From: Paracoccaceae bacterium
Lineage (GTDB): Bacteria; Pseudomonadota; Alphaproteobacteria; Rhodobacterales; Rhodobacteraceae
Direction: 5' to 3'
Length of the DNA: 7,329 nt
Assembly: GCA_015485375.1 (NCBI GenBank)
Contig: WFTU01000090.1
Coordinates: 1 to 7,329, forward strand
The position numbers and the translations under genes are program-made. Below, in pieces: positions 1 through 5,945 of this stretch. The notes below the pieces were generated by a model. That model was given only the letters and a program-made list of their open reading frames with translations, was not told the DNA's origin and did not search any database. Each line of letters begins with the position of its first letter. Within the stretch, counting starts at the first letter, position 1.

Positions 1-242
1 ACGGCGACGGATGGGTCGCCGTAGCTGTTGATGAAGGCGCCGAGCGACAGATCCAGCGAAGAGCCGCGCAGGTTTTCCCATGTCAGGAACACGCCCGGGG
101 TGGCGTCGTTGAACCGGGCCGGTCGATCCCCGGGCAGGTGGTCCGAACCAAGCATGACATAGGCACGGTCTGGGCCTGCCATTGTTGCAATCGGCAACAG
201 CACTGACAGGGCCGCCCAAAGCAATGTGTTGCGCACGCTCAT
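1..242 (-). CDS. Secreted phage protein of unknown function (partial, C-terminus beyond the left edge)
   Basis: The reading frame is open from an ATG at 242 to the window edge (80 complete codons). The N-terminus is a classical Sec signal peptide: MSVRN, a hydrophobic stretch at residues 7-19 (LLWAALSVLLPIA), then a probable cleavage after TMA at residue 22. The mature part contains FNDATPG (44-50) followed by a beta-rich stretch with LGAFINSYGD (67-76). From memory, this pattern resembles a loose family of phage or bacterial secreted proteins with a 'FNxxNPG ... YRNSYG' core; that is recognition, not a search. The gene begins 4 nt after the beta clamp stop, so it is probably the next gene of the early operon. 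No good Shine-Dalgarno (SD) sequence is visible and coupling is likely. An envelope role such as superinfection exclusion is possible but unproven. An outer-membrane or periplasmic housekeeping protein is the alternative. Confidence 0.75.
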   Translation of the reverse strand, partial: MSVRNTLLWAALSVLLPIATMAGPDRAYVMLGSDHLPGDRPARFNDATPGVFLTWENLRGSSLDLSLGAFINSYGDPSVA

Positions 243-246
243 AGCA

Positions 247-1344
247 TCAAATCCGCATCGGCATGGCGACGCCGGTGAAGCGCGGGTCGTCGGTTTCGAC
301 GATGAATGGTTCGCCCGGCCCCTTCGATTTCAGGACAACGGCCTCATCGCCCTTGATCATCTTCGCGATGTTGCGGAAGTTCATGCCGAATGCTTCACCA
401 GCTGCGCCATGCAGAGGCGACGAAACCACCATTTCCAATTTGCCGTCGCAAACCCGCATCGCCATCTCGCCCTTGTCCGGCCGCACCTCTACGGGGGTGT
501 TGGACTGACCGTAGAGACCGGACATCTTGCGAATTGCGACCGCCGAAAGCGGCACGTTGATTTTGACGCCATCGGCAAGGTCTGGAATGACGCGGGTGTA
601 GTCTGGATATGTGCCGTCGATGGTCTTGGCGCGCAGCCGGAAGTCCATCGTTTCAAACTCGATGCGCGCCCCGCCGAAAGCCCGAATTGCGACCGGCCGG
701 TTGCCGCGCTCGGAGGTGAGAGAACGCAGCAGGTCGATGGTTTGTGTGTGGACAATCCGGCCGGCATCCGGCTGCCACGGTATGTCGGAGGCATAGAGGG
801 CCAGTTTGTGACCGTCCGTGGCGACCAGATTGAGCCGGTCTCTGCCATCGGGCGCATGGAAATACACGCCGTTCAGGTAATACCGGGTTGCCTCCGCTGA
901 AATGCACCCCCAGACGCGATCCAGGTGGCTGCGAAGATCGGCCTCGGATGTGACGGTGGCCGACGCATGGCCGCCGGCGGCCCACGCCGGGAAATCAACA
1001 ACCGGCAGCAGTCCGCGGAAATCCACGGCGAGGCCGTCAGAGCGGATTGTCAGGTTATCTCCGTCCATTTCGAACGTGAGGTCGCCGTCTGCCGCCCTCG
1101 CAACGCGGATCAGCGACGAAAGCTGCACCAGGCAGTCGATCGTCCCGCCCGGCGCGCCCCCGGCATCATCCAGGCGCAAGACCAATTCGTTATCCAGGTC
1201 GGTGCCGGTAATCTCGATCTGGCTGTTTCCGCCCTTCTTCTGGATGCGCACGAAGCCAAGGATTGGGATTGTGGTTCTGCTCTTCACAATCTTGTTGAGT
1301 GTGCCCAGCGCTTTTTTCAGGTCTCGCGCGTCAATGGTCGCCAT
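247..1344 (-). CDS. dnaN: DNA polymerase III beta subunit (sliding clamp), phage-encoded
   Basis: This 365-aa protein matches the usual beta clamp length of about 366-370 aa. The family signatures appear in order: FRGLLPVVDFP (109-119), YYLNGVYFH (155-163), ATDGHKLAL (175-183), YPDYTRVIP (246-254), and a C-terminal MPMRI (361-365) matching the MPMRL-type tail that forms part of the client peptide pocket. The clamp would encircle DNA as a dimer and tether a polymerase and other clamp-binding proteins. The ATG at 1344 is chosen because it starts the MATIDARDLKKALG helix typical of the family and has an SD (AAAGGCGG) about 6 nt upstream. The open frame extends further upstream, but that part is out-of-frame read-through of the GP88-like gene. 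It lies 17 nt after the GP88-like gene in the early operon. The location among recombination genes, not beside dnaA and recF, marks it as a phage copy rather than the host dnaN. Confidence 0.93.
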   Translation of the reverse strand: MATIDARDLKKALGTLNKIVKSRTTIPILGFVRIQKKGGNSQIEITGTDLDNELVLRLDDAGGAPGGTIDCLVQLSSLIRVARAADGDLTFEMDGDNLTIRSDGLAVDFRGLLPVVDFPAWAAGGHASATVTSEADLRSHLDRVWGCISAEATRYYLNGVYFHAPDGRDRLNLVATDGHKLALYASDIPWQPDAGRIVHTQTIDLLRSLTSERGNRPVAIRAFGGARIEFETMDFRLRAKTIDGTYPDYTRVIPDLADGVKINVPLSAVAIRKMSGLYGQSNTPVEVRPDKGEMAMRVCDGKLEMVVSSPLHGAAGEAFGMNFRNIAKMIKGDEAVVLKSKGPGEPFIVETDDPRFTGVAMPMRI

Positions 1345-1361
1345 TTTGAACCGCCTTTCGT

Positions 1362-2174
1362 TCAGCCGTGCAGGATGAAGGCAATGGGCGCGCTGGACCG
1401 CCAGCACGCGCCGCAATTGCCGCAATGTTTGGTGTCGGAAATGTCGCCAATCGCGCCGCGCTGCTCGGGGCAGACAACGGCATCGCCGAGCATCCCCTTG
1501 CGCGTCGGGAAGTCGATTGTGAAAGCCCCCCATTTCCCGGTAAATCCGCTGTTGCGGACGCAGAACCGCATTCCAAGCGCTGATCGGACGCGCGCAATAC
1601 CCCGGCCGATCTTGGTGTTTGGTCGCCACGCGGTGAACCCGAACACGCTCAGGTTTTCATGCTGGTCCAGCAGTTCGACCCACAGGCGCAGGTATTTGAA
1701 CGAGTAGAAATCGCCAAGGACGTGAAGTCTGATCAGCACCTTGGCATGGGTTGCGCACGCCCGTGCGACCTCGCACGTCAGCGCTTTCTCCCATGCTGGC
1801 GACGGAGACCATCGCCGCGCCCATTGCATCCCGTTCCCGTAGCACTCGCGCCAGAGACCGCAGGATTTCGGGCAGGTCGCCCGTTCTTCCAGCGTCAGCG
1901 TGAATATCCGCGCGCCCTTCAACGCCCCGACAAGAACATTTGCGCCGATCTTGGCGTTCAGCCCGCCGCATTTCAGGATGGATTCCGATTTCTCGCCCGG
2001 ACCAGGCGGCCACGTCTTGACGGAGTGTGGAAAAATCGAGCCTGTAGCCGTTGCGTCGGCCATTCGTCTTACGTCGCCGGATGGCGCAAAGTTCGAGGCA
2101 AACCGACGCTTGTTCCTGACGGCAATGCGAGATTTGCGCACGCGCTCGTCGCGCTTCACCGCGGCTTTATCCAT
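1362..2174 (-). CDS. GP88-like cysteine-rich phage protein
   Basis: This 270-aa protein has a basic N-terminus (residues 1-37). A first cysteine cluster is CPKSCGLWREC (C101, C105, C111). A conserved-looking RLHVLGDFYSFKYLRLW segment (149-165) follows, then FGFTAWRPNTKIG (178-190). The C-terminal cysteine group is VCPEQ (C235) and CGNCGAC (C251, C254, C257). This order (Cys cluster, GDFYS, Cys cluster) is what I associate with the mycobacteriophage 'gene product 88' family, whose biochemical role is not established to my knowledge. Seven clustered cysteines suggest bound metal or an iron-sulfur centre; the spacing CX3CX5C is not the radical SAM CX3CX2C. The ATG at 2174 overlaps the HNH stop by 8 nt and follows a GGGGGCGGA SD-like run. 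Family assignment is by pattern recognition only. Confidence 0.7.
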   Translation of the reverse strand: MDKAAVKRDERVRKSRIAVRNKRRFASNFAPSGDVRRMADATATGSIFPHSVKTWPPGPGEKSESILKCGGLNAKIGANVLVGALKGARIFTLTLEERATCPKSCGLWRECYGNGMQWARRWSPSPAWEKALTCEVARACATHAKVLIRLHVLGDFYSFKYLRLWVELLDQHENLSVFGFTAWRPNTKIGRGIARVRSALGMRFCVRNSGFTGKWGAFTIDFPTRKGMLGDAVVCPEQRGAIGDISDTKHCGNCGACWRSSAPIAFILHG

Positions 2175-2532
2175 GATCCGCCCCCCGGCGCACGGTTTTC
2201 CCGCTGATCTTCCTTTTCAGGAAATGCGCCTTGCTTCCGGGGATGATGCGCTTGCGCTTGGACCACGTTCCCGCGTGCTTTGCGGCGACGCGACGGGTCT
2301 TGGCAATCATGGCAACATCGCCGCGCGTCTTGCCGGCGTGGCAGTCCGGGCACAGCGCTTGCAGGTTGCGCCAATCGTTCGATCCGCCGACTGCGAGCGG
2401 CGTGGCGTGGTCGATCTCGAACGCATCGCCCTTCGCCAGATTGATTTCGCCGCCGCAGCCGGCGCACTGCCCCTTTTGCATGAACAGAACGTCGCGCCGC
2501 TGGCGCTTGGTCAGGGTTTTGCGCTCAGACAT
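2167..2532 (-). CDS. HNH endonuclease
   Basis: This 121-aa protein carries a compact HNH nuclease of the zinc-braced type. CAGC (C23, C26) and CPDCH (C61, C64) form the probable zinc knuckles. FEIDHATPLAVGG (38-50) supplies the metal-binding and general-base D41-H42, and N56 lies in DWRNLQALC, completing the ββα-metal fold. The tail from about 72 is strongly basic (KTRR, SKRKR, KRK), consistent with DNA binding. I chose the ATG at 2532 (MSERKTL) over the longer ATG at 2556: 2532 overlaps the recT stop by 8 nt, has a GGGGGCGATGG run just upstream, and mirrors the overlap at the other end of the gene. Nicking or cutting of phage DNA in recombination or packaging is plausible. A free-standing homing nuclease is less likely because the gene is fully coupled to both neighbours. 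Confidence 0.92.
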   Translation of the reverse strand: MSERKTLTKRQRRDVLFMQKGQCAGCGGEINLAKGDAFEIDHATPLAVGGSNDWRNLQALCPDCHAGKTRGDVAMIAKTRRVAAKHAGTWSKRKRIIPGSKAHFLKRKISGKTVRRGADHG

Positions 2533-3649
2533 CCATCGCCCCCTGACCGTCGGCATTGAAGGCGTCGTTGATCTCGGCGCTGATCTGGTCGAACAGTTCG
2601 GGCGCCTCGATCTTCATGCCGTCGAGTTGCTCGCCGTAGGTTTCGATGAAGTCGTTTTTCGACGCTGCGTCCAGCAGGTCGGCGGCCATCGTGTTGTAGA
2701 TGTTCTGCCACTGGATGGCGTCGCGCATCGAGGGGGCGTTGTCGGCCTTCGCCTCGCGCTTCGCCTTGCCGGTTTTTACCTTCACGGGCTTCTGTTCCGG
2801 CTTTTTGGCCGCCTCTGGCGCGTCGTCGTCGCCATCAACCTCATGGGCTTCGCCGTCGATGGTGGCCCCGCCATCCTCAAGACCGGCGATAATCGCATCC
2901 ATCGGGTCATCGGCCGCCGCCTGCTCGGCTTCGCCCTCGTCATTGGCAAGCGCCAGCAGGAACTCGTTGCTCATCGGCAGCAGGCCGCCATTGGCGATGG
3001 CGCGCACGGCGGTTTTCTTGCACATTGCCGCCTCGTCCTTGACCCACGGGCTTTCGGCGGTTTTTTTGAATTTCACCGCCGTTTTCCACCCCTGCGAATA
3101 CTGGTCGCGATGGGCAATGATCTCGTCGTAGGTGAGGACGCGGAATGCCTCGGCCCCGTCGCGCAGTTTCACATAGCAATAGGCGTGGGTGATCTTGCCC
3201 TTGTGCGGGCCGGGGATGTGGCGAAGATGCGTGTTCGAGCCATACTCGAACGACCACGCCTCATCGTCGTCGTAGGCCACGTCGGCGTGAATGGTGAGCA
3301 CGTCCGGGTGACGCCTCGCCATGTCGATCATCCCCTTGTATCCGGCGATGAAGGTGCAGACCTTGCCATACGGGATCAGGTAGGCATGTCCGCGCCAGGT
3401 GTTCGGCTCAAGCCCGGTGTTTGCGCACTGGATGAGGGCGTTGAACACGCTCATCGGTTCGCATTGCAGCAGTTTCGGCGTCTGGCGCGCGCTTTCGGCG
3501 AACAGGCGGATAATCCGGTCTGGTCCGAGCGCCTTGGTGGCGATTTCGCGCAACCGCGTCCTGACCTCGGCGTTGACAAGGAGTTGCGGAACGTTTTGCA
3601 CCTGCCGCATCGGCATGGCTTGGGCTTTTTCCAGGGCGGTCTTGCTCAT
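2525..3649 (-). CDS. recT: RecT-family single-strand annealing protein
   Basis: The protein is 374 aa. Residues about 30-225 form the RecT core, with signatures SVFNALIQCANTGLEPN (67-83), GHAYLIPYGKVCTFIAGYKGMI (87-108, the most diagnostic part), and PWVKDEAAMCKKTAVRAIAN (201-220) before LPMS. RecT proteins coat single-stranded DNA and anneal complementary strands in phage recombination. The core is followed by an acidic linker (236-280), a Lys-rich stretch (281-302), and a helical C-terminal segment (306-368) longer than in the E. coli Rac prophage protein (269 aa). The ATG at 3649 overlaps the preceding stop by 4 nt (ATGA) with a weak AAAGA upstream. No RecE, lambda-exo or YqaJ-type 5'-3' exonuclease is visible. 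The only nucleases in this operon portion are the 3'-5' exonuclease and HNH. Confidence 0.95.
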   Translation of the reverse strand: MSKTALEKAQAMPMRQVQNVPQLLVNAEVRTRLREIATKALGPDRIIRLFAESARQTPKLLQCEPMSVFNALIQCANTGLEPNTWRGHAYLIPYGKVCTFIAGYKGMIDMARRHPDVLTIHADVAYDDDEAWSFEYGSNTHLRHIPGPHKGKITHAYCYVKLRDGAEAFRVLTYDEIIAHRDQYSQGWKTAVKFKKTAESPWVKDEAAMCKKTAVRAIANGGLLPMSNEFLLALANDEGEAEQAAADDPMDAIIAGLEDGGATIDGEAHEVDGDDDAPEAAKKPEQKPVKVKTGKAKREAKADNAPSMRDAIQWQNIYNTMAADLLDAASKNDFIETYGEQLDGMKIEAPELFDQISAEINDAFNADGQGAMDV

Positions 3650-4380
3650 ACTGCGATCTTTCTTTCGATGATTTCGATTCCGGGGATCTTGGTTTCGTCC
3701 ACGTCGCGCGCCCGCACATCGGCTGTCGCCAGTTTCGTGAGGAGTTCAGCGACCATCGGGTGATCGCGGTAGTGCACAAACACCTGGTTGATGTTTGTGA
3801 TGCGCGCGCTGCGCTGGGTTCTGAGCGTGGCGGCGCGTGCGCCGCCGCTGGCGGATTTCACGGTGACCTTGCCCGCTTCCTTGGCGGCCCGGCGAAGATT
3901 CTGCGCCTCTTTACGGGCTACGTCAGCCGCCACGTCGGCCGCCACGTCGTGGCGACGCTTCGCTTGCTCTCTGAGTTCCTTTTCGCGCTTCTCGGCGGCG
4001 CGGCGTTCGGCCTCTATGCGCCGCTTTTCCTCGGCGGCTTCGCGTTCCTTGCGGCGCAGGTATTCGCCCATGATGGGCTCGATCAAGCGAAGCGACCGGG
4101 ACACCATGTCGGCGATTGGCCGGAACGCTTCCTGAACCTCTTTCGCGGCGTCGTCCCAAGGCTTCTTTGCCTCGCGTCGCGCCCTGTCGATCTCCTTGAG
4201 CAGACCCTTCGATCCCGCGATGAAATCGCGCAGCTGGCTGGCGGTTTCGTCGTCGGCGATCGGCCCGGACTCTTTCCATTGCCCAGCCGCGTCGGCGAAC
4301 TCTCTGGATTTGGCTTCAAGATCGTCGGTGATCTTCGGGTCGTATGCCGGTTTGCTGTTGTGTCCGATGATGGCGGTCAT
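3646..4380 (-). CDS. Coiled-coil phage early protein of unknown function
   Basis: This is a 244-aa protein. It starts MTAIIGHNS; an 'IIGHN' opening is common in early proteins of proteobacterial phages. Residues 17-100 are charged and helical. Residues about 105-165 form a long Arg/Lys/Glu/Ala-rich coiled coil. The C-terminal part contains a short Ser/Gly/Ala stretch (174-185) and then NINQVFVHYRDHPMVAELL (197-215), ending in IPGIEIIERK (232-241). That ending recurs in phage proteins lying next to recT or erf genes. The ATG at 4380 is supported by an AGAAGGGGCG SD about 6 nt upstream and by the ATGA overlap with the preceding gene; the longer frame upstream is a read-through of that gene. Its fixed place directly before recT suggests a recombination accessory role. 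That is inference, and no catalytic motif is visible. Confidence 0.85.
   Translation of the reverse strand: MTAIIGHNSKPAYDPKITDDLEAKSREFADAAGQWKESGPIADDETASQLRDFIAGSKGLLKEIDRARREAKKPWDDAAKEVQEAFRPIADMVSRSLRLIEPIMGEYLRRKEREAAEEKRRIEAERRAAEKREKELREQAKRRHDVAADVAADVARKEAQNLRRAAKEAGKVTVKSASGGARAATLRTQRSARITNINQVFVHYRDHPMVAELLTKLATADVRARDVDETKIPGIEIIERKIAV
3926..3949. repeat. 12-bp tandem duplication inside the coiled-coil gene
   Basis: Two adjacent identical copies of GCCGCCACGTCG (3926-3937 and 3938-3949) encode the in-frame peptide duplication AADV-AADV near residues 147-154. A degenerate partial copy precedes them. This is a small in-frame expansion in a helical linker that probably changes linker length only. 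Confidence 0.85.
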
Positions 4381-4727
4381 GCTGCGCCCCTTCTGTTCGG
4401 GCGCGCGGCGCGCGCGGTTAGATCGAGCGGCACATGCGTTGCCGCCATGTCCGGGTTTTCTTCGCGCGCGGCCATGAGCGAGCGGTATTCGCGCTCTGTG
4501 ATCGGGACGCAGAAGCGCCACAGGCGCCACGGGTCCTCCGGGCTGTTGCCCTCCGTTGCCTTCAACTGGTCGGTTTCCTCGTCGAACCAGATCGCAACCG
4601 GGACGCGCGGGCCGCCCTCAACGAACTGGACCTCATACCAACCTTCGCGCGGCGCGCGTTCATCCCGCACGCGGTTAAAGCCAAGAATGGCGCCCATGTG
4701 CCATGTCGTGTTTTTCGGGCCGCCCAT
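4377..4727 (-). CDS. Small phage early protein of unknown function
   Basis: This 116-aa protein is not assigned to a family. Visible features are a short N-terminal beta-type segment (MGAILGFNRV, 11-20), then GWYEVQFVEGGPRVPVAIWFD (29-49), PWRLWRFCVPITEREYRSLMAAR (66-88), and a basic Arg/Ala-rich tail (105-116). The alternation of Trp/Phe/Tyr with a Gly-Pro turn suggests a small beta-barrel or SH3-like fold, but nothing catalytic is evident. The ATG at 4727 overlaps the exonuclease stop by 1 nt (TGATG), and the stop overlaps the next gene's ATG by 4 nt, so it is sandwiched and probably translationally coupled on both sides. The longer open frame upstream lies inside the exonuclease gene and is low-complexity Arg-rich, hence rejected. 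Placement between the exonuclease and the coiled-coil/recT genes suggests an early DNA-transaction role, not proven. Confidence 0.82.
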   Translation of the reverse strand: MGGPKNTTWHMGAILGFNRVRDERAPREGWYEVQFVEGGPRVPVAIWFDEETDQLKATEGNSPEDPWRLWRFCVPITEREYRSLMAAREENPDMAATHVPLDLTARAARPNRRGAA

Positions 4728-5392
4728 CACCAGCCCGCCGCCATGAAGCGCTTGTGCACGGCGCGCGTCTGCTCGACGTCGTGCCGGCAATAGTCCTCGA
4801 TCTCGTCGTGGCGCCCGTCCAGCCAGGCTTGGGCAACCTCGGAACCGTGCATTCCGTCGCCCTTGCCTTCGAGGCCGAAGATCGCGCACAGCTTGTCCAT
4901 GCTGATCGTTCCGCGCCCGCCGGCCCACATGATCATGGTGTCGTGGCACGACTTGTCCCACGGCTTCGGGTCGCGCGGCCACGCCGTCGCGCGCGGCAGG
5001 CGCGCGCCGAGCACGATGGCGCGCTTCGTCAGGAACGGAATGTCGAAACCCAGGATGTTGTGGCCCACAATCGTGGTGCTGTGATACTCGGGCAGATCGC
5101 CAAAGAACGCGGCCAGGGCGTCGCCCTCCTGCGACACGTCAGAGGCATGGACGGATTTGATCTCGTCGTCGTCGTGCGCCCACGCGATGGTGCATACATG
5201 GCCATAGCCGCCGTCGAAGCTGGTCTTGGCAACCGCCTCGCGCGCCGCTTCCTCGCGGTTTTCGGCCAACCACTTTTCGATGGATTCCGGCTTGGTGATG
5301 CGCGATGGCGGCTTGATTTCGGCCATCGCGCGCTCGATCGCGCCCGGGTCTTGGTTCGGGATGGTTTCGATGTCGAAATAGATGAAACTCAT
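4727..5392 (-). CDS. 3'-5' exonuclease, DnaQ-like fold of the PolB-related type
   Basis: The protein is 221 aa. The three exonuclease motifs of the DEDD superfamily are present. Motif I is YFDIETIP (5-12, D7 and E9). Motif II is GHNILGFDIPFL (110-121, D117). Motif III is YCRHD (201-205), the YX3D form, so it belongs to the DEDDy subgroup, as in DNA polymerase B proofreading domains. No polymerase domain follows, so it is a stand-alone exonuclease using two metal ions to remove nucleotides from 3' ends. The ATG at 5392 (MSFIYFDIET) is preferred over an upstream in-frame start at 5449 because motif I lies immediately after it and an AAGGA SD lies 9 nt upstream. Its position upstream of recT suggests a recombination or end-processing job. 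Its polarity is opposite to that of the usual RecT partners. Confidence 0.92.
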   Translation of the reverse strand: MSFIYFDIETIPNQDPGAIERAMAEIKPPSRITKPESIEKWLAENREEAAREAVAKTSFDGGYGHVCTIAWAHDDDEIKSVHASDVSQEGDALAAFFGDLPEYHSTTIVGHNILGFDIPFLTKRAIVLGARLPRATAWPRDPKPWDKSCHDTMIMWAGGRGTISMDKLCAIFGLEGKGDGMHGSEVAQAWLDGRHDEIEDYCRHDVEQTRAVHKRFMAAGW

Positions 5393-5433
5393 GTGGCAGG
5401 TTCCTTTTTGGGTGGTTTTTGTGCCTGGCTGTG

Positions 5434-5547
5434 TCAGCAGGCGCCGCAAGCGTGCAGCGCGAATGAAATCTTGGCGGCAACCTTGTCAGCCAAGACCGCA
5501 CCAAACAGGATGAACGCGCCCACCATGATCTTGTCGGCGCGGCTCAT
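5434..5547 (-). CDS. 37-aa single-span membrane peptide
   Basis: Reading from an ATG at 5547 gives 37 codons and a TGA at 5434-5436. The peptide starts MSRADK, has one hydrophobic span at residues 7-20 (IMVGAFILFGAVLA), a short amphipathic stretch, and ends ACGAC with two of its cysteines close together. The start overlaps the stop of the preceding 71-aa gene by 4 nt (ATGA), the same coupling used elsewhere in the operon, which is the main reason to call it a gene. A 41-nt gap separates it from the exonuclease start. The span is short for a full membrane crossing but could insert with its flanking residues. No family is recognised. Small early phage membrane peptides often act on the host envelope, but nothing here shows which function applies. 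Confidence 0.62.
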   Translation of the reverse strand: MSRADKIMVGAFILFGAVLADKVAAKISFALHACGAC

Positions 5548-5759
5548 ACCTGGCCCTCGACGCGCCGCATCATGGCATCGAGATCGCCGCGCGCCTTGTG
5601 GTGCGCGATGGTTGCGAGCTGGTTGGAGAGCCTGGTTATGGCGTCGGGGTGCATTTCCATCGCCATGTCCTGAACGAGAGCGCCGAACGCCTGGTGGGGG
5701 ATTGCGCGCAGAATTTCATGCGCATCCTTCACCGCTTTCGCCTGAGCCTGTGTAAGCAA
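5544..5759 (-). CDS. First gene of the left early operon, 71-aa helical protein, TTG start
   Basis: The 71-aa protein is almost entirely alpha-helical by composition. Residues 2-32 (TQAQAKAVKDAHEILRAIP and following) and 38-66 are Ala/His/Met-rich with regular charge spacing. No family is recognised, and it is not the Arg-rich type of a lambda N antiterminator. The start is decided by the ribosome site: AGGGGA (5770-5765) lies 5 nt before a TTG at 5759. The nearby ATG at 5764 is only 0-1 nt from that SD and in another frame, where it would end after about 11 codons. The next in-frame ATG lies near residue 31 and would remove half the protein. The stop overlaps the 37-aa gene by 4 nt. It is the first gene behind the predicted leftward promoter. 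Confidence 0.72.
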   Translation of the reverse strand: MLTQAQAKAVKDAHEILRAIPHQAFGALVQDMAMEMHPDAITRLSNQLATIAHHKARGDLDAMMRRVEGQV

Positions 5760-5776
5760 TTCATTCCCCTTGTCTG

Positions 5777-5811
5777 GCCCGCGCCGCAGGGAGGATTCTC
5801 GCGGCGCGGGC
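5777..5811 (-). promoter_or_regulatory. Strong leader hairpin upstream of the first early gene
   Basis: A perfect 11-bp inverted repeat pairs 5777-5787 (GCCCGCGCCGC) with 5801-5811 (GCGGCGCGGGC) around a 13-nt loop. In the leftward transcript it ends 5-6 nt before the AAGGGGA ribosome site of the 71-aa gene. No U-run follows, so it is not a standard intrinsic terminator. In the transcript the loop contains CCTCCCT, which could pair with part of AGGG in the SD. A role in translation control, antitermination or RNA stability is possible; the hairpin is certain as sequence, its function is inferred. Confidence 0.7.
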
Positions 5812-5821
5812 GTTCGGACGT

Positions 5822-5840
5822 GGCACCGGGAGATAGTGCC
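5822..5840 (-). promoter_or_regulatory. First leader hairpin at the predicted 5' end of the early transcript
   Basis: GGCAC (5822-5826) and GTGCC (5836-5840) form a 5-bp inverted repeat with a 9-nt loop. In the leftward transcript it would begin about 2 nt after the predicted start at about 5842, followed after 10 nt by the 11-bp hairpin. The stem is short, so it could be chance. The interest is in its place at the very 5' end. Confidence 0.4.
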
Positions 5841-5848
5841 GTGGGGCG

Positions 5849-5877
5849 TTTCTAGGTGGACAAACGTCCACTGTCAA
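5849..5877 (-). promoter_or_regulatory. Leftward early promoter (PL-like)
   Basis: On the minus strand a perfect -35 TTGACA (5877-5872) is followed by a 17-nt spacer (5871-5855) and a -10 TAGAAA (5854-5849, four of six matches to TATAAT). The expected start is an A near 5842. The 16-bp operator at 5856-5871 fills the spacer almost exactly and a second operator lies just upstream of the -35, so a bound repressor would exclude RNA polymerase. It faces the early operon and is the best promoter visible in the window. Confidence 0.8.
5856..5871. promoter_or_regulatory. Operator site OL1 (perfect palindrome)
   Basis: GTGGAC-AAAC-GTCCAC has perfect 6-bp arms around a 4-nt centre. It lies inside the spacer of the leftward promoter. 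The same TGGAC-N4-GTCCA core recurs at 5884-5903 and 6456-6471, flanking the XRE repressor gene, which identifies it as that repressor's (and perhaps the Cro-like protein's) likely target. Confidence 0.87.
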
Positions 5878-5883
5878 CAGGAA

Positions 5884-5903
5884 AAGTGGACAACCGTCCA
5901 CTT
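5884..5903. promoter_or_regulatory. Operator site OL2 (perfect palindrome)
   Basis: AAGTGGAC-AACC-GTCCACTT has perfect 8-bp arms around a 4-nt centre, the longest of the three operators. Its centre is 30 bp from that of OL1, close to three helical turns, so two repressor dimers would sit on the same DNA face. It lies just upstream of the -35 of the leftward promoter. Confidence 0.87.
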
Positions 5904-5923
5904 ATTGCGTATGCGACGGTAGG

Positions 5924-5945
5924 CCGTAGCATTCACACGCTACGG
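5924..5945 (+). terminator. Possible plus-strand intrinsic terminator or hairpin
   Basis: CCGTAGC (5924-5930) and GCTACGG (5939-5945) form a perfect 7-bp stem with an 8-nt loop. On the plus strand a run of six T (5952-5957) follows 6 nt after the stem, which is further than usual for an intrinsic terminator. No plus-strand gene lies upstream, so if real it would stop antisense transcription or end a small RNA. On the minus strand no T-run follows. Confidence 0.4.

Noticed and set aside
747..760. GTGGACAATCC resembling an operator half-site inside dnaN
   Set aside because: Only one arm matches and it is within coding sequence far from any promoter.
226..1707. Plus-strand frames of 158-260 codons opposite dnaN
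   Set aside because: The minus strand encodes an unmistakable beta clamp; these are compositional shadows.
2231..3763. Long plus-strand open frame (about 510 codons) opposite recT and HNH
   Set aside because: It is antisense to strongly recognised genes, low-complexity in Arg/Gly/Val/Leu, with no ribosome site or family motif. Such shadows are usual in GC-rich DNA.
3760..5755. Long plus-strand open frames opposite the exonuclease and coiled-coil genes
   Set aside because: They are antisense to genes with clear motifs and have Arg/Ala/Leu-biased translations with no recognisable domain.
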